Source: G963677085 sp963677085
Lineage (GTDB): Bacteria > Planctomycetota > Planctomycetia > Pirellulales > Thermoguttaceae
NCBI GenBank assembly: GCA_963677085.2
Contig: CAXXFH010000002.1
Coordinates: forward strand, 186,001 to 250,000
Length of the DNA: 64,000 bases
Direction: 5' to 3'
The translations under genes and the position numbers were made by a program. Positions 63,910 to 64,000 of this stretch are shown piece after piece; position 1 is the stretch's first letter; the number at the start of each line of letters is the position of its first letter. Under the pieces are notes generated by a model, which was not told the DNA's origin, did not search any database, and saw only the letters and a list, made by a program, of their open reading frames with translations.

Positions 63910-64000
63910 ATGGCACTCGACCCCCAGGTTCAGCAACATTTGGAGCAGCTTGCGGCAATGAACTTGCCCGCGCTGGAAGAGCTCACGCCTCAGCAGGCAC
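63910..64000 (+). CDS. Alpha/beta hydrolase, N-terminal fragment
   Basis: Partial: only the first 30 codons are in the window. They read MALDPQVQQHLEQLAAMNLPALEELTPQQ, matching the N-terminal cap of HSL/esterase-type alpha/beta hydrolases (LDPQ...LLDQLA...PPL..L.P..AR). It diverges from the secreted protein gene. The catalytic region lies beyond the end. Confidence 0.6.
   Translation, partial: MALDPQVQQHLEQLAAMNLPALEELTPQQA

Overview
GC-rich bacterial chromosome, most likely Planctomycetota and probably near Pirellulales. This is inferred from gene content: Ser/Thr kinases with an HCD catalytic loop, zinc-ribbon/proline-rich/beta-propeller proteins, HEAT proteins, MoxR-DUF58-vWA clusters, secreted Gfo/Idh/MocA and TIM-barrel isomerase pairs, and LamG-fused glycosidases. 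Many intergenic gaps carry dispersed hairpin repeats. No rRNA, tRNA or CRISPR was seen. No species can be named from the sequence alone.

Layout. (1) 0.1-21.2 kb: a plus-strand Ser/Thr kinase (frameshifted here) and a HEAT-repeat protein face a five-gene minus-strand run. That run encodes a giant membrane-anchored Ig-like protein, an SrfC-like P-loop protein, an SrfB-like actin/Hsp70-fold protein, a GrpE-like coiled-coil protein and a zinc-ribbon PQQ-propeller protein. An FHA-domain membrane protein diverges from it. (2) 21.3-23.5 kb: a GT-C membrane glycosyltransferase and a parvulin. (3) 23.7-36.5 kb: nine minus-strand genes, MoxR AAA ATPase, DUF58, two vWA membrane proteins, an atypical kinase, a TerY-like vWA, a PP2C phosphatase, a zinc-ribbon amidotransferase-like protein and a methyltransferase. 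This joins a MoxR-vWA cluster to a kinase/vWA/PP2C triad. (4) 37.2-43.8 kb: three large or secreted plus-strand proteins, one with His/Asp and Gly-Pro repeats and one a mosaic with an alpha/alpha toroid. (5) 44.0-48.8 kb: a PAS histidine kinase, a response regulator, a response regulator-PP2C phosphatase and MutM. (6) 49.0-59.1 kb: carbohydrate metabolism (GalM, lactate permease family, LamG-GH116, Tat-exported isomerase, secreted oxidoreductase) interrupted by a recently inserted ISAs1-family element with an intact 10-bp target duplication. (7) 59.3-64.0 kb: an unusual protein with two RNA polymerase alpha-CTD-like modules and a sigma region-4 helix-turn-helix, a mini-HEAT protein, a secreted unknown, and the start of an alpha/beta hydrolase.

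How it may fit together: regions 1 and 3 together hold two kinases, a PP2C, an FHA reader, several vWA proteins, a MoxR chaperone ATPase, an actin/Hsp70-like ATPase and a dynamin/GTPase-like protein. I infer a phosphorylation-controlled assembly or envelope-remodelling system that matches no single textbook pathway. Dispersed repeats punctuate nearly every intergenic gap and in two cases appear to have become the C-terminus of a gene.
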